Notes under the pieces: generated by a model
Seen by the model: the letters and a program-made list of their open reading frames with translations, nothing else
What the model was told of the DNA's origin: nothing
The model's database searches: none
From: Bullera alba
Taxonomy: Eukaryota > Basidiomycota > Tremellomycetes > Tremellales > Bulleraceae
NCBI GenBank assembly: GCA_001600095.1
Contig: BCIX01000005.1
Span: forward strand, 1,246,523 to 1,310,522
Length of the DNA: 64,000 bases
Direction: 5' to 3'
In this document: piece by piece, positions 48,588 to 61,597 of the stretch
How the letters are laid out: each line of letters opens with the position of its first letter
Position numbering within the stretch: position 1 is the stretch's first letter
Program-made: the position numbers and the translations under genes

Positions 48588-49566
48588 ATGATCAACTATG
48601 TGATGCTTGTCTCGAGGCAAGGTACGTAGGCTTAGTCCATCAAGAAGTGTGATCCGAGCTGACGGATTGTGTTATCTCCCCTGCCGTCCGACACTCGACC
48701 TTCATAATACCGTTCGCTTCCACCATTGCCATGGCAACTTATTGCACCTCTAGGCAAAGTCAGATTAGCCAAATGGTTCCAAACACTGCCAAACAAGCAG
48801 AAAGCCAAGATTGTGAAAGATGTCACGCAGCTAGTCCTCGCTAGACGCACGCGGATGTGCAACTTCTTAGAGTACAAGGGTGAGTGATACCCTCTATCTT
48901 AGTGCTCTGATGTTCCGCTGCCGAGTTCCTCATATGTGATGATTAGCGGTGCTGATTACTTCGCAGACACCAAAGTCATATACCGCCGTTACGCCTCTCT
49001 ATTCTTCATTTGCTCGATATCGCCCTCGGACAACGAGCTCATCACCCTGGAGGTCATTCATCGATATGTAGAGGTGTTGGATCGATATTTTGGGAATGTG
49101 AGCAAAGCGACCAGCGTAGGACGTCCTGATGTTGACTTTTGGCCAGGTGTGCGAGCTGGATCTCATCTTCAACTTCCAAAAGGCCTATGCTGTAAGTCTA
49201 CCCGTGTGCTTTCCACATATGGTCGTCGCTGATACTGAGAAATATGTGTAGATCCTCGACGAACTCATTATCGCGGGAGAATTGCAAGAATCGTCAAAGA
49301 AGACAGTGCTGAAGATTGTGAGTGACCCTGTCAATAGACCGAAAGCAGGTGTAACGAAATATAGGTCGCACAATCGGACGCCATAGAAGAGGGTGAGTTG
49401 TTGACCACCGACCTCAAAGCCTCTGGCTTCATCTGAGTCAAGCGACACCTGCCAAGGAGTGCGTTTGCGGACGCCTTGGTGACTGGTATCAAGGCTGACA
49501 CCCTTTGTAGCGGAGATATCGGAGGACTCGCTTTCGAGATTGGGCAGTATCACAGGGCGGGGATAA
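48588..49566 (+). CDS. APS1: AP-1 clathrin adaptor sigma subunit
   Basis: The small chain of the AP-1 adaptor at the trans-Golgi and endosomes. Starts [20 protein letters not shown], the AP-1 form of the sigma N-terminus (AP-2 has a different start). Then [77 protein letters not shown] and [17 protein letters not shown]. The tail is [20 protein letters not shown]. About 155 residues from seven exons. The junctions (RQG-KV, EYK-DTK, GNV-CELD, KAYA-ILDE) all restore the family consensus. Confidence 0.95.
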
Positions 49567-49815
49567 GACGACGACGATGGAATTCCCAGGCATCAACCTC
49601 TCGGTCGGGATTGGATTCCCCGCACGTCTACACGCCTCGTTAGGTATACATGGACCCGCATTGTATTTATACAGAGTATGAAACGATCTTCACGAAAGGG
49701 CAGGGCGCAGGCTGGCTCATTCTCTGGTCCCTGTCGGCTCTCAAGTGTGACAATAGAATTACAGGCTCGTGGAGGATCATCGATCAGATATGGTCGTAAA
49801 GGTCTGTCTATTCGT

Positions 49816-50713
49816 CTATACAGTCTGGCAAGATGTCAGCTCAGGATCGGCTTCGTTACCTTGTAGCTCACATCGTCGTCGTAATGCCATCTGGTATCCT
49901 TTGGGTTCGCTGGTGCCGTCCGAACATATCGATCGTTCCCCTTGGGCCTGAATCAAGCTGTTAGTAGGCTTGCTCCGTACAAGACTTAGAAACAGCTTAC
50001 CTCTCTTTCTTCGTGTTGGACGCTAACATCGACTGCATCGTTATGCAAATAGCCACGGCGTTGAGCACTACACCGTCAGCGAAAGGAGGTGCTGGGTTCG
50101 CTCACCAGGCGACCATTCGTTGCCTTCGTTCGGGATCAGCTACAGCATGTCCTGGGGAAAAGAGTAGCTGACCTAGTATCGAAGCGCATATATGACCATT
50201 TGAGTATACATGGGGATGCAATGGTGGCTGATACTCGTTATTCGCGAGAAACGTGACCTGGATAACTTGTCAGCCGGTCTTGATCGCTCTTACTTGAGAC
50301 GGATTCACCTCTGGACACTCTATTGGATACCGATTGCCAAACTTCAATCTCAACGCAAAAGTCTCTCCCTACGAATCATCAAGGTCAGTGTTCATTCTCC
50401 CGTTACCAGACGTCTGTGGGCTCGATCCAGGCTAGCCCTGACTCACCTTGTATATCGTCTCGTCCCCCAGTACAGAGATGAGAAATACCCATTGATCCAT
50501 TGAATCCGCATTAAGGAGCACTATCCCATCCGGCGTTCCTTTTTTGTTGATCTCATTGAGCTCTTTCACTGCACATTTGCGGTCAGCATCCTCGGCCAAC
50601 TTGGCGTCGGTGTCCAGTGCAGCGACTTCAGACACAGCTCAAAGTGCCCACCAGCCTGTGATGCCGAGGGCGGGTCGCTACTCACTCAATCGTTTGCTGT
50701 ATAGAGATGTCAT
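49816..50713 (-). CDS. UBE2W: UBE2W-like ubiquitin-conjugating enzyme
   Basis: UBE2W attaches ubiquitin to the alpha-amino group of disordered N-termini. The first exon encodes MTSLYSKRL (ATG at 50713) and joins MKELNEINKKGTPDGIVLLN. Then DQWVFLISVLGDETIYKGET, FALRLKFGNRYPIESPEVTF, and the core HPHVYSNGHICASILGDEWS, where HPH replaces the usual HPN exactly as in UBE2W and the Cys is the active site. SMLASNTKKERPKGNDRYVR and DTRWHYDDDTV complete the family C-terminus (human UBE2W ends WWFHDDTC). The last two codons come from a terminal exon after the intron starting at 49824. About 150 residues. The start is divergent from CLP1. Confidence 0.92.
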
Positions 50714-51119
50714 TCTGCCTCAGACACCGGTGGGTAAGCTGCTAGTGATCGCTGCTCGCAGGATGCACTTGAGCGATGCGTTGCAACAGGACGACAACAT
50801 GACCTTGACATGACCTCGAGCTTGCCGCCAGACGTACGTGCACGTCCGGTCCGTCAGCTTACGCGGAGCCCCGCTCAGTAATGCGGACATTGTGCAATGT
50901 CCGCTGGTCAGCCAAAGTCCTCCAGCTATGTATTGCCTCATGTGCAGCGGCCTGCAGCTGCTTCAGACGTTGTTCATACGACTTGTGTCGACAACGAACC
51001 GAGTGACAGCCACCTGTGATAGCGTCTGATCTCTGTCATTTTCCGCCATCTGGGATCTTGCTGGCAGTAGACTCACGTCACAACACTGGCTCGCAGCAGA
51101 GGATCAAAACGCTGAAAAG
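50714..51119. promoter_or_regulatory. Bidirectional promoter UBE2W-like / CLP1
   Basis: About 400 bases between divergent starts. No recognised motif beyond an imperfect palindrome near 50870-50910 (GCGGAGCCCCGC). No gene. Confidence 0.4.
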
Positions 51120-53460
51120 ATGTCTCACGATGAGGGATCCAACTTCCTAGATCTGGAACCAGAGTCGGAATGGAGGTTCGAGCTCGATGCCGATGAGAGC
51201 ATTGCAGTCAGGGTGAGTGATCTTTCTCTCGTGCGATGGCTGGGAAGACTGGAGTGTGAGGAGGAACGCAGCATATCAACGCGTTTTGAGCTATCTGTGA
51301 GTGAGCCTATTTGCTGTTAGAGATTGTGGACTGACAATTCGGTCTTGCTTTGTGCCCTGTCTTCCATTTCTCGCTACTGTCGTACTTTGTAATATAGCTC
51401 CTCATACGATGCTACATTGCTGGGGTCTGCCTCTGCAGCGTCTTTAGGCGCTATTGTCGTAGCCAGGACATAATCAGAGCAAAGACACCACCTTGCCTTC
51501 CCGGCACTATCCCGTTCTCGAGCTCAGACTTCCACTATAGAGGGCCACAGTGCACCAATAGCTCTGAAATACTCATAGACTGACCCTGACCTTTCCCTCC
51601 CACAGGTTCAGAGCCATGATCCAGTGTACATCAACTCGGAAGAACTACCCACTTCGACATGGTACCCTCTGCTCCGGAACCTCAAGAGCGCAGTATATGC
51701 ACCGAGCGGTGCCCAGCTAGAAGGTATATTGCAGCTTTCCCCTTCGTTGAGTCGAGCATGGAAACAAGCTGATGTTCCTGACCCAGTGACTCAACTCCCC
51801 GCATCGCAATATGCCTCTTCGTCCACCACGCAACCGGCCTTGTTGTCCCTACATCTCGCACTGGAGCGGCTACGGATCCTCGCCCGTCGCACACTATCGG
51901 CCACGAATGGCAGCCACGAAGATTCTTACGAGCAGATACACCGCGGTCCTAGGGTAATGGTTCTCGGACCTCCTAGTTCTGGAAAGACCAGTATAGTCAA
52001 GGGATTGGTCAATCTCGCCACGGGCTCGGGTATGGGATGGACTCCAGCGGTCGTCGGGCTAGATCCATCAAGCGTGAGCTGCTTGTTTCCCCTACAGGAT
52101 GTGAAAGAGCTAACGTATATGCCGAAATAGCCATCGAATCTGATTCCAGGATCTCTATCACTATCTCTACCCTCAAATCCCCTGTCAACGCAACACGCCG
52201 CTCATTCCCTCGGATCCCCTCCGACTTCCGTAGCGGCAAACACCCTTGGCGCGGATGTGCCCACTGTAGGATGGTGGTATGGCCATCTGGAGCCGACGAA
52301 CAAAGGCGCAGATATTTGGAAACGGCTGGTAGAGTCAATAGGAGAAAAGCTCCGAGACAAAGTGGCCAAGGACCAAACAGGTAGGTGCCTGTCAGGTTAT
52401 CGTTGTAGCCAAGCTGACGAGATTTTAGCCCTGGCATCTGGAATACTGGTCGACACCAGTAGTGCCTTCACAACAGCTACGCTTGGCACGAGGAAGGAGA
52501 ACCCAAAAGCGAGATACTCGTTGCTAGCACATGCGATCGAGGCGCTGGAGAGTGAGCTGCCTCGTTTGTAATGCCCAGAGTGAATCAGCTGACATTTCTG
52601 TAGTCGACACCCTGGTGGTGATTGGACATGAGAAACTCTCGATCGACTTGACCCGACAATTCCCCTCTGTCCGAACTATCAGGTTTCCCAAATCCGGAGG
52701 CACCGTCGATCTCGACGACGCATACCGCCAAGTCGTGCAGGCCGCTCAGGTCAGAGCGTATTTCTACGGCGAGCCGTCGTTGCCTAAAGAGCTGTCCAAT
52801 CTGCCAGGCAAGATGGTCGCGAGGGAGGGCATCCTTAGTCCTTATAGCTTTCAGATCGGATGGGAGACTCTAACGATTTTACGAGTCGGCGAGGGTGAGT
52901 AAACTCCCCCACTAGTTCAGGATTACTCGCTGATTTGTCATCTTGTGCGAATAGAGAACGCAGCGCCTAGTACCGCTCTACCTCTGGGCTCGAGTCGCAT
53001 ACTCTCGCCAACGCGATTGACCAAGGTCGATCCATCTGGCCCCGCACATATCACCCGACTTCTCAATACCGTTCTCGCCGTCGTCCACCTCACTCCAGGA
53101 GATCGCATTGTCAAAGACAAGAAGGTCGATGTAAAAGAGGAGAAGGTCGATGTCAAGTCTGAAGACACAGTCAAGGTGGAACAGGGAGAAGAGCAGGACC
53201 CACCTGCTGAGGAGGATGACGACGACGAGGAAGTGCCGTACCGCGAGGAAATTGGCTGGAGAGAAGTCGCGGGTTTCATCGTCATGTAAGTGGTCGCAGC
53301 CGCGAGATTCGATTGGAACGCGTTGCTGATCGATCTTGCATCTGGTAGAACCGCCATCGACTCGCAGAAAAAGAAGTATACCGTATTGTCCCCAAGTCCG
53401 GGATTCTTGCCGTCCAAAGTGGCCATCGCAGGACAAATCGAATGGGTCGACTCGGAGTGA
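51120..53460 (+). CDS. CLP1: mRNA cleavage and polyadenylation factor Clp1
   Basis: A subunit of cleavage factor IA with a polynucleotide-kinase fold. MSHDEGSNFLDLEPESEWRF starts the N-domain. After a 393-base first intron (51213-51605) it continues VQSHDPVYINSEELPTSTWY and LKSAVYAPSGAQLEG, matching the E-I-F-G-T-E-L and F-T-W-x-G-x-x-L-E region. LLSLHLALERLRILARR precedes the P-loop VMVLGPPSSGKTSIVKGL. VVGLDPSS, VPTVGWWYGHLEPTNKGADI, ASGILVDTSSAF and DTLVVIGHEKLSIDL follow. The C-domain has PYSFQIGWETLTILRVGE, an acidic Lys/Glu/Asp insert of about 45 residues near 53106-53235, and ends VAIAGQIEWVDSE. The insert is not part of the usual Clp1 fold. About seven exons. Confidence 0.92.
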
Positions 53461-53578
53461 TGACAACTCCCGTCACAATAGTCTAGTGGCGGTCTTTCGC
53501 AGACACCTCACATCCATGCATGATAGATAATGCTTTGTATTGCCAACTCAGCTGCTCACTCTAGCCCAGTCGGCCGGT

Positions 53579-56500
53579 CTAAACGTCCGTTTTGGCTGTC
53601 CCATTGGTCTCCTCGTTGACCGCCATAGCCTCGTCCCGTTTCCTCTTCCTGACATCATCCCCCTCCAGGAGTTTCGCCAGCGGCGCCCTCCTCAGTGCCT
53701 TTTGTCTAAACTCGTCGACGGTCTGACCCGAAGCGCCGGCCTGTTTCAGAAGCAGGATCGACCTCTCAAAGACCGATACACTGGGAGGCACGCCATCCTT
53801 TGTCAGACCATCCAATATGGCCATCACGGCGTCCGCGGCGTCACTGGACTGAGGATCCGATTTCTTGATCTCATACACGCCCTGAGCGGCGCCGAGGATG
53901 TGTGATGGCGACTGCGCATGTTTGGCGCCGAATGCCTTGTTAAACTCCTCCAGCGTGGTGGACGAGGGCAACAATGAGCTGAACTGAGACTCGATCACCG
54001 CTTTGACGGGTTCAGCTAGCTCCTTCTCGGCATCGACTAGAGATCTGTCAATACAACGTCGTCCATTCGGAAACTGCCATCCTCACCTGTTCGCTTGAAG
54101 TTGATGATCTGGGAGTGCAACCTGGCGTTCTCGGGCTCAATCTCGTACGCCGCCAGGAGACACTTCAATGCCGCCAGCACGAGCTCTACAAACGAATCAA
54201 AATCAGTCCTCACTCGATTGAAGTGATGGGATCGACGCACTCTTCCGGATAAAGATCTCGTATCCCGTGGTCCAGGTCTCCACTCTTCGAGCAGCCAGCT
54301 TTTCTAGTGGTTTCCACGCCTTGAGGGCATCATCAAGCGGCGTCTCACTCTTGAGCAATTGCAGCCCCTCGGGATCCTCGTCGGGGACGGGTGGGTCCTT
54401 CTTGCCGTCCGAGTTGGCCAGAGCGGCTGAGCAGGGAGTCAGTCTTGTCTACGGAATAAGAGGAGGACTCACCCTTCTTGGCTTTCTGTTCTGCCTTTTG
54501 AGCTTTCTTGGCCGCTTTCTTTCTCTCCGCTTCCTCTTCGGGTGCTACAGGCATCTAGTCAGCTGGAGGCCCCGCATGCCATAGCTGGACTCACTGAGCT
54601 TGACCTCGGTCAACGAGGGGTCGTCGAATATCTGGACGTAGATCTCAGTGGCTTCGATGGCGGCTTTGAAGTATGACGGGTGGGAGCGGAGCTGATCCTC
54701 AAACTTCATCAAGCTGCACAGTAGTATAAGCATCAGGACTTTATCGCCAAAAGGATGGCTCACTCGATGTATGCGTTGAGAGTCATGCGTCTCATGCTGT
54801 ACGTGTGGAAGTCATATTGATCGTCTTCATATTCTTGGAACGTCTGCCCGGCAGTCAGCCAAAGACCTTCAGTCGTCGTTGTACAGCCGACTCACCGAGA
54901 TCAGAGCATGATATCGTTTCAGCGCCAAGCCGAGGTTGCCATTCCGCCTATACGCCCTCGCCTCTTCCTCCAAGAACCACAAACACTGCAGGTCCGTGAG
55001 ATCCGTCACTGGCGGCGAGTCTTTCTGCTCGCGAAAATACCCGTTAGCCACATCTCCGAGAGGGGCGGGGCATGTGCTCACCTTTGTGAACATTGCAACT
55101 AGCTCTTCGGCCCGTTTGACCTCTCCCGCTCTCAACCAGTATTTCGCCGCCTTGCCATTCAAGAACCGATCCTGGCCGTCCAACAGTCTTGCCTCCTCCA
55201 TCGCCTGTGCGGCACCTAGCGCATCTCCTGCTCGCTTCAGGACCATAGCTTTGGCCATGTACAGCTCCGGCAGCGTCGGTGTGTGTACCAGGGCCTTGTC
55301 AAGCAGCTCTAGAGAACGCGAATGGGAAGGGTTCGGGTGGGAAGGATGTGAAAGGTGCAGAGCGTGGTAGTAGTATGCCCAGAGGAGGGTGGTGGGTGGT
55401 GCTATTGTGTCTGGAGACGAGTCAGTCCGGTCCGGTAGGGGCTGTACTCACCATCATCGTGCAGACTGGCATCCTTCTCCAGTTGGGATATCGTCTCCTC
55501 CAAAATCTCGCCGACAATCTCCATCCTCTTTGCATCCACGTAGACCCCCTTGACATCCACGAACAAGGATGGCACCCCCTTTTCCAGTCCACTAATGAGA
55601 TACTTCTTTGCTCGCTCCCGGAACACTTCACCTAGTTGGAGTATCAGCCTGTGATGCGCTCTATGCCGGATCACTCACCTGATGTCAAGTCGAGAGGCAG
55701 TCTTCTCGGAGCCGCCGAGCGAGGGAAGACTTCGACGAAGGAGTCCAGCACGGCAGTCACTTTTCCAAGCGTCTCGTCGTCCAGTGGGGCAGCTAATAGA
55801 GGGAGCCGTGGTCAGATCAGGTATCGAACGAGGACGCAGGCAACGAAGACGTACACAGATCATATCCCTTTGTCCGCAGATAGCCTCGATAGTACTCCAA
55901 GTTGTCTGGATTCTGATCCAGCAGACTGCGGTAGACTTCCTCGGCATCTTCTAGCCTTCCGAGCTTGACCAGCAGTTCAGCTATGTATGGTCAGATCAAC
56001 ACTTCTAAACGCCCATAGCGAATCACGGCGTACCCTTCAGCTGAGTCACTTCGCCCCTTGGACTCAGGACACGAGACTGGAGACCGGCTTCCAATCGGCG
56101 CAAGCCATCGTCGAGCATGTTGGCGTCGATGCACAATTTGACGACATACTGCAGGATCTGCGCTTTCTCCGGTCCGCTAGCGCCATCTTTCGCTATAGTG
56201 CTGGCGTACGCATCGTAGACCTCGATAGCCTCGGTAGGGTTGCCGTTGAGATGGTGAGCGACTACCAAGCCTAGCCACGATGACCGAATCTGAGGTCGGA
56301 GGAGCAAGTGGTGATGTCGTGCAGCGACAGCCTGGCCGTATTGCCTCGTATGGGCGAACAAGGCGATACAATCCCGTATCAAGGGGATATTGTCCTTATA
56401 CCAGAGTCAGCCCGCTGACCGAGAGCGAAAGTTACGTAGAGACCCACGTTATCCTGCTTCCTGGCCATGGCAAACGCTTTGCTAGCCTCGTCCCAATCCT

Positions 56501-56947
56501 TCCTCGTCTTTGCCAGAATACCCATTACATGCCAAGTGATGTGACTTGTGATATCCTTCTTGACGGCCAATTTGGCCATTGCCTCGGCTTCTTCTGTCTT
56601 TGGCGCAGACGATACAGTTGGCGGGTAGGGCAGCGATGAGTGAAGCGTGAGCGCTTTGAGAGCGAGCGTTTCTGTAGAATTGTCATGCATCAGCTACCGC
56701 TCAGATGGATATGGAGGAGCAAGTGTCAGCTGTACGAACCTCCATGGTTGGGAAACTTCTTCAAGATACTGTCCGCTGCTTTGATGCCCTTCTTGTACTG
56801 CTTCAACTCATATTGCGTCTACTTGGACATCAGCGTTGCACTCGCGGGCGGACAGCTCGTTTGAGAGCTACTTGGACTTACCAAGAGCTCCTTGAACAGC
56901 GTTTGCTCCTTATTGGGCAGCTGTCTGTGTTTTGGGATCTGCGCCAT
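53579..56947 (-). CDS. NAA15: N-alpha-acetyltransferase 15, NatA auxiliary subunit
   Basis: The TPR scaffold that anchors Naa10 to the ribosome. It starts MAQIPKHRQLPNKEQTLFKE with the family LP-x-KE step, then QYELKQYKKGIKAADSILKK and FPNHG-ETLALKALTLHS. Successive TPR pairs follow: SHITWHVMGILAKTRKDWDE, AELLVKLGRLEDAEEVYRSL, GVPSLFVDVKGVYVDAKRME (strong Naa15 signature), WAYYYHALHLSHPSHPNPSH, LPELYMAKAMVLKRAGDALG and ARLLDGQDRFLNGKAAKYWL. DLQCLWFLEEEARAYRRNGN and HTYSMRRMTLNAYI lead to a Lys/Glu helix (ERKKAAKKAQKAEQKAKK), as in all Naa15. It ends NEETNGTAKTDV after KRKRDEAM. About 13 exons. It converges with CLP1, with only 118 bases between stops. Confidence 0.94.
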
Positions 56948-57347
56948 CGTTCCGTAGAGTTGCAGTACAGTGATCGACCAGGTAGATGAACCGACGATAC
57001 CAGCTTATGGTTCGAGTTCCGACTTCTTTGACGAAACCAGCTGTTCGGTTTCAATCGACGAGGACTAGGCGTGCTGGATCTATGTATCTACAGGCGCCTA
57101 TTTACCCCGCATCCTTTTCCCCGCACTCCTATTCAATAACAAGCCATGCTGCGGTGCGACTGTCTGGATCTCTATAGCTATATGGGGACCGTCATGTTCC
57201 ATGACCACCACCATCACATCTGAGGGGCACATTCTGCAAGATCTGACAGATCTGACATATCAGATCAGATCGACAGACACGAATACTCCATCCTCGCTCT
57301 GAACGCTGTTTTGCGATGGAGCTCGTACACCATACACCTCCACGACC
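56948..57347. promoter_or_regulatory. Bidirectional promoter NAA15 / 5-phosphatase
   Basis: About 400 bases between divergent starts. It contains short overlapping AGATCTGACA/ATCAGATC words near 57238-57266 that form small inverted repeats. No gene. Confidence 0.4.
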
Positions 57348-60300
57348 ATGACGACACCGACGCCGAGAGAGCGGGATGGAGAAGCGGGCAAGACACCCGT
57401 CAATGAGGATGTCGGGGGTGTCGATGAGGGCAAGACGCAATCAATAGCATCTCTGAGGTCTAGATTCGAGAATCTATCGTCTCAGAGTGCCGGAAGCTCT
57501 TCGTCGACAATGCACAAGTCGGGATCTGCAGGCGCGAAAGCCTCGGGAGATCATACGCCTAGACCCATCGTAAACGGTGCAGGAGTAATAGTGAGTTATA
57601 GTCGAGCTGCTTAGATCTGATGATTCCATAGGCGTCTGGCATGCCTCGCAGTCGACCAACCACCCCCGGAGCTCAGACGATACCTGTGTTGTTAGATTCG
57701 GCGCCGACGTCCAAATGGACTCCTCCGGCTGTCGCTCGAAAACCAATGGTGCCCGCCAAACCAATCATCATGTCAACGCCAGCGTCGCCAGTCTCAGAAT
57801 CAGGCTCCGCTCAGATGAGCTCGAGTGACAAGAGGTTATCAACAGCGCCCAATTCTCGATCTGCCTCTCCGCAGCCTGTACCTGCGGCATCTCGTCGACC
57901 AGCTCCCACTGTCCCAACGAAGCCCACTAGGCCAACGACACCCGTCACTGCTTCTACATCACCCACCATCCCCCAAGAGAAGGAGAAGGAGCACGAGGTA
58001 ACGGTGACTTCGGTCAAAGCCCTGCGAGATCGGTTCAACTCGACCACCACTTCTGGCACAGACGGCTCTGCGCGACCACTGCAAAAGCTACAGTCGTTCG
58101 AGACCGCACAAGACCACTTTACCGCGACCCCCGCGATCAGCCGACAAACCTCATCTGAGCCGCAACCAATCTTGTCGGGTCTGAAAGCCACCAACGGGTC
58201 TGAGACGCAGCTGGCGACATCGCCAGCTCAGGAAGCCGAAATCAAGCCGTCTGTAAAGACCAAAGGTCCACCCCCACCACCTCCTCTATCACGAACATCA
58301 TCTCCTCGCCCGACACAGGGAGGCAGGGTGCCGTCGGAAAACCAGGTTGAGGCATCTACAAGCACCGCTACACCAACCATCACAGACGAACCAGTATCTG
58401 ACTCCAGAGACGCGGCTTCCGACTCTCAGCCCCGTCCTCCTCTACCGGTGAGAAAGGCCACTTTGGCCCCCACGGATTCCCTCCCTGTCCCTCAGGACCC
58501 TCCCCCAATTCCATCCAATCGACCCACAATCCAATCGCCACGCAAGGTGATATCCGCAGAGCCAGTCTCCCTGCCTCCTCGTCTCCCGCAGCGATCTCGA
58601 GCGGTGACGGTGAGCCGAGCAGAGGACGCCCAGCCTCTGAGCTCTGCACCGCCTCCTCTGCCGTCAAGAAGTGCAACGGCGGGTCCGGGGCCGGTACTAG
58701 CATCGACTCCACCTCGAGCGCCAAGACCTCAAGTCGGCGCTTCTCCATTGAGAGATCGAGAATTGAAGGCCAACTCGGCATCATCATCGACAGATGATTA
58801 TCAGCCACTTCCACCTCCTGCACGAAGTCACACACTTAGCATCAGCTCCCCGGCACAGCGCCCAACCCCGGCCAAAGATGGAGACGCCACTTCTGAAGAA
58901 GACGACGAAGAAGAGGCCGACCCGTTGGCCGGTCTCAGCAGTACTGCCAAACGAGCACTAGAAGACTATCCCGATTCCACAAATGCCAATCGCCGGCCAC
59001 CGCGATTCAGCCCTGATATCCAGATACACCATCATCACCATATCAACTCGTTTGCCGTGTTTGGCCGACATGTCTGCGTTGGCTCTCACCACGTCAGGGT
59101 CTACGACACTCAAATGTCCGATAGACCGATATTCATCGTCGACCTCAAGGACACTGGACTGGACTTTCGGATCAAAGAGCCCAAAGTCACAGCAATGTGT
59201 TTCCGCCCAGCTTCCCACGCGAAAGACGAAGGGCGATACCTCTGGTGTGGGACTAAAGACGGTCATCTTTGGGAACTGGACATTATGACGGGCAAAGTGA
59301 CTGATACGCGACCATCCCAACACTCGGCCGGGGTCTCGCACATCTTTCGATATCGACAAAACCTCTTGTCGCTCGATGAGAGCGGAAGGCTTCACGTCTT
59401 TGACATTCCAATTGCCGATAAAGAGGATACGGGTATTCCCCCACTACTCATCAGGACAATCCGGATATCCGAGCGAACCACATTTGCCAGACTCATAAGA
59501 GGACAGCTGTGGACCGCAACGGCACCTTTGACACGATCTACCACGAATGCTGCAGCGTCCAAAGGTCCCACTATCAGAGTATACGAGCCATGTGCCGAAG
59601 GCAGCGTGCCACCGAACAGGACACTGTTTACGACGGAATGGACGGGTGCAGTGACATCAGCGACAATCCTGCCACTCAAGCCGGACACGGTGTACTTGGG
59701 CCACGAAGGTGGTTTCGTCTCGATCTGGTCTACCGAGGAGATGGCCTGCGTACAGGTGTTGAAGATTTCGGCGAGTGATATCTTATCCCTGGAAGGAGTT
59801 GGAGAGAGGTTATGGGCTGGGAATCGTAAAGGCTTGATACATGTCTACGACGTCACGCAACGCCCTTGGCTCAGCACAAACGTGTGGATCGCGCACCCGT
59901 AAGTCCTGTGCCGTGTCCCAGAATATCTCAGCTTAATGAAATCTAGGGAGCAACCCGTCCAGAACCTACTGGTAGACCCGTGGTCGATCGAGCATGTGCG
60001 TCCGTTTCCCGGCTATAGATCCAAGCTGACAATTGTACAGGCCGGTCGGTCCAACTTGTGGTCTGCCTCGAAGGAATCAGTATGCGCATGGGACGGCCTG
60101 CTGTCTGTCGACTGGACCGGTGAGCAGCTTGACCGTTTACAGACACGATAGAGCTGATGGTTCATAGACTGCCAGATGACGGAACGGGAAGCCGAGTTTT
60201 GCTCCTTCCGCGAGGTCAAACTCCTCGTGTGCTCCTGGAATATAGACAGCGCCAAGCCCACCGACCTGGGCGGCAGTGAAGCCAACGCGACTTTTCTGGA

Positions 60301-61597
60301 AGAATTGATGTCGTCGGTGGATCGTCCTGATATTATTGTCTTTGGGTTCCAGGAGGTCATCCCCTTGACGGACAAAAAGCTGACAGCGAGTGAGTTCGTT
60401 TCCCCTGGATTTCCATCAACGGGAAGCTGATATCTGTGTTAGAAACACTACTCTTTGGCGGAAAGAACAAGGAGATGAACTCGACTGCGGACAAGATCTC
60501 CTCTGCGTACCGACATTGGCTGGACAAACTCACCCAGGCCGTCAGACACGCCACGCCTCACGACTGCAACTATGTCAAGATCCACTCGGAAAGTCTTGTC
60601 GGGTTGTTCACTTGTGTATTTGTCAGATCAGAGGAAAAGGACAATCTGCGAGGCATCAACATTACAACTGTGAAGCGGTGAGTGCCGATCTATGCTTGCA
60701 CGTATGAGCAGCGCCTGAAGTAATCGTAGTGGCATTGGCGGAATCTACGGCAACAAGGTGAGACCAAAGTGCCCACATGGCGTCCCACTACTGACCAGGG
60801 GACCAGGGAGCCATCGTCGCTAGGATGATCATGGACGACACCTCCATGTGCTTTATCAATGTCCATCTTGCAGCGGGCCAGTCCCAGAAACAAGCCAGGA
60901 ACGCCGATCTTGGCGCCATCATGGAGGACAAGGCGATTCTGCCTCCTAGTGGGGATCTTAACTTCGTTCATGGGGGCGACGGCACTGCCATCTTGGACCA
61001 CGAGCTCGTGTTCTTGAATGGGGATCTGAACGTGAGCGTCACTATTCCAATCTTGTCTACCGGCGGAGACTGATTTGATCGGCAGTACCGCATTGATCAA
61101 CGGAGGGAAAACGTCTTGTCTAATATACAAGCGGGCGACCTGAATTTCCTGTTGGAACATGACCAATTGCGCAAGGAGATGAGGGGGAATCACGCGTTCA
61201 GGCTGAGAAGCTTTGAAGAGGCTCCAATTGCGTTTGCCCCGACGTACAAGTTCAACAGAGGGACCTCGGACTACGACTCGTCCGAGAAGAGGCGTATACC
61301 CGCGTGGTGAGTAGTCCCATCTTGCAACCCGGCCTCCATCCAGCACTCACGCCGATAAACTCCAGGTGCGATCGGATACTGTATAAGAAATCACCTCGCA
61401 TCCAGGCATTGAATTACCAGCGATACGAACCCACCATCTCCGACCACAAACCCATTTCCGCGGGGTTCAAGCTGACGGTAAAGTCGATCAATCACGCCGA
61501 AATGGGCAGCGTACGGGGCGAGGTCGGAGTCGAGTGGGCGAAATGGGAGACAGAGTGGATGGAGAAGATATCAGAAGCGTATCGCCCTTTGCTATGA
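57348..61597 (+). CDS. Beta-propeller inositol-polyphosphate 5-phosphatase
   Basis: Removes the 5-phosphate from phosphoinositides or inositol phosphates. The first 540 or so residues are Pro/Ser/Thr-rich with polyproline (GPPPPPPLS) suited to SH3 or WW binding. WD-like blades then run from FAVFGRHVCVGSHHVRVYD through YLWCGTKDGHLWELDIMTG, to VYLGHEGGFVSIWSTEEM and RLWAGNRKGLIHVYDV. The catalytic domain carries LVCSWNIDSAKP, IIVFGFQEVIPLTDKK, GIGGIYGNKGAIVARM, CFINVHLAAGQSQKQARN, FLNGDLNYRID, IPAWCDRILYKKSP and TISDHKPISAGF. All catalytic motifs are present, several restored across introns. It ends EWMEKISEAYRPLL with no CAAX box. This propeller-plus-phosphatase order resembles plant WD40 5-phosphatases rather than synaptojanin (no Sac domain). 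About ten exons. Confidence 0.92.

Noticed and set aside
57000..57030. A GGTTCGAGTTCC word resembling a tRNA B box
   Set aside because: No matching A box or acceptor-stem pairing could be found around it.
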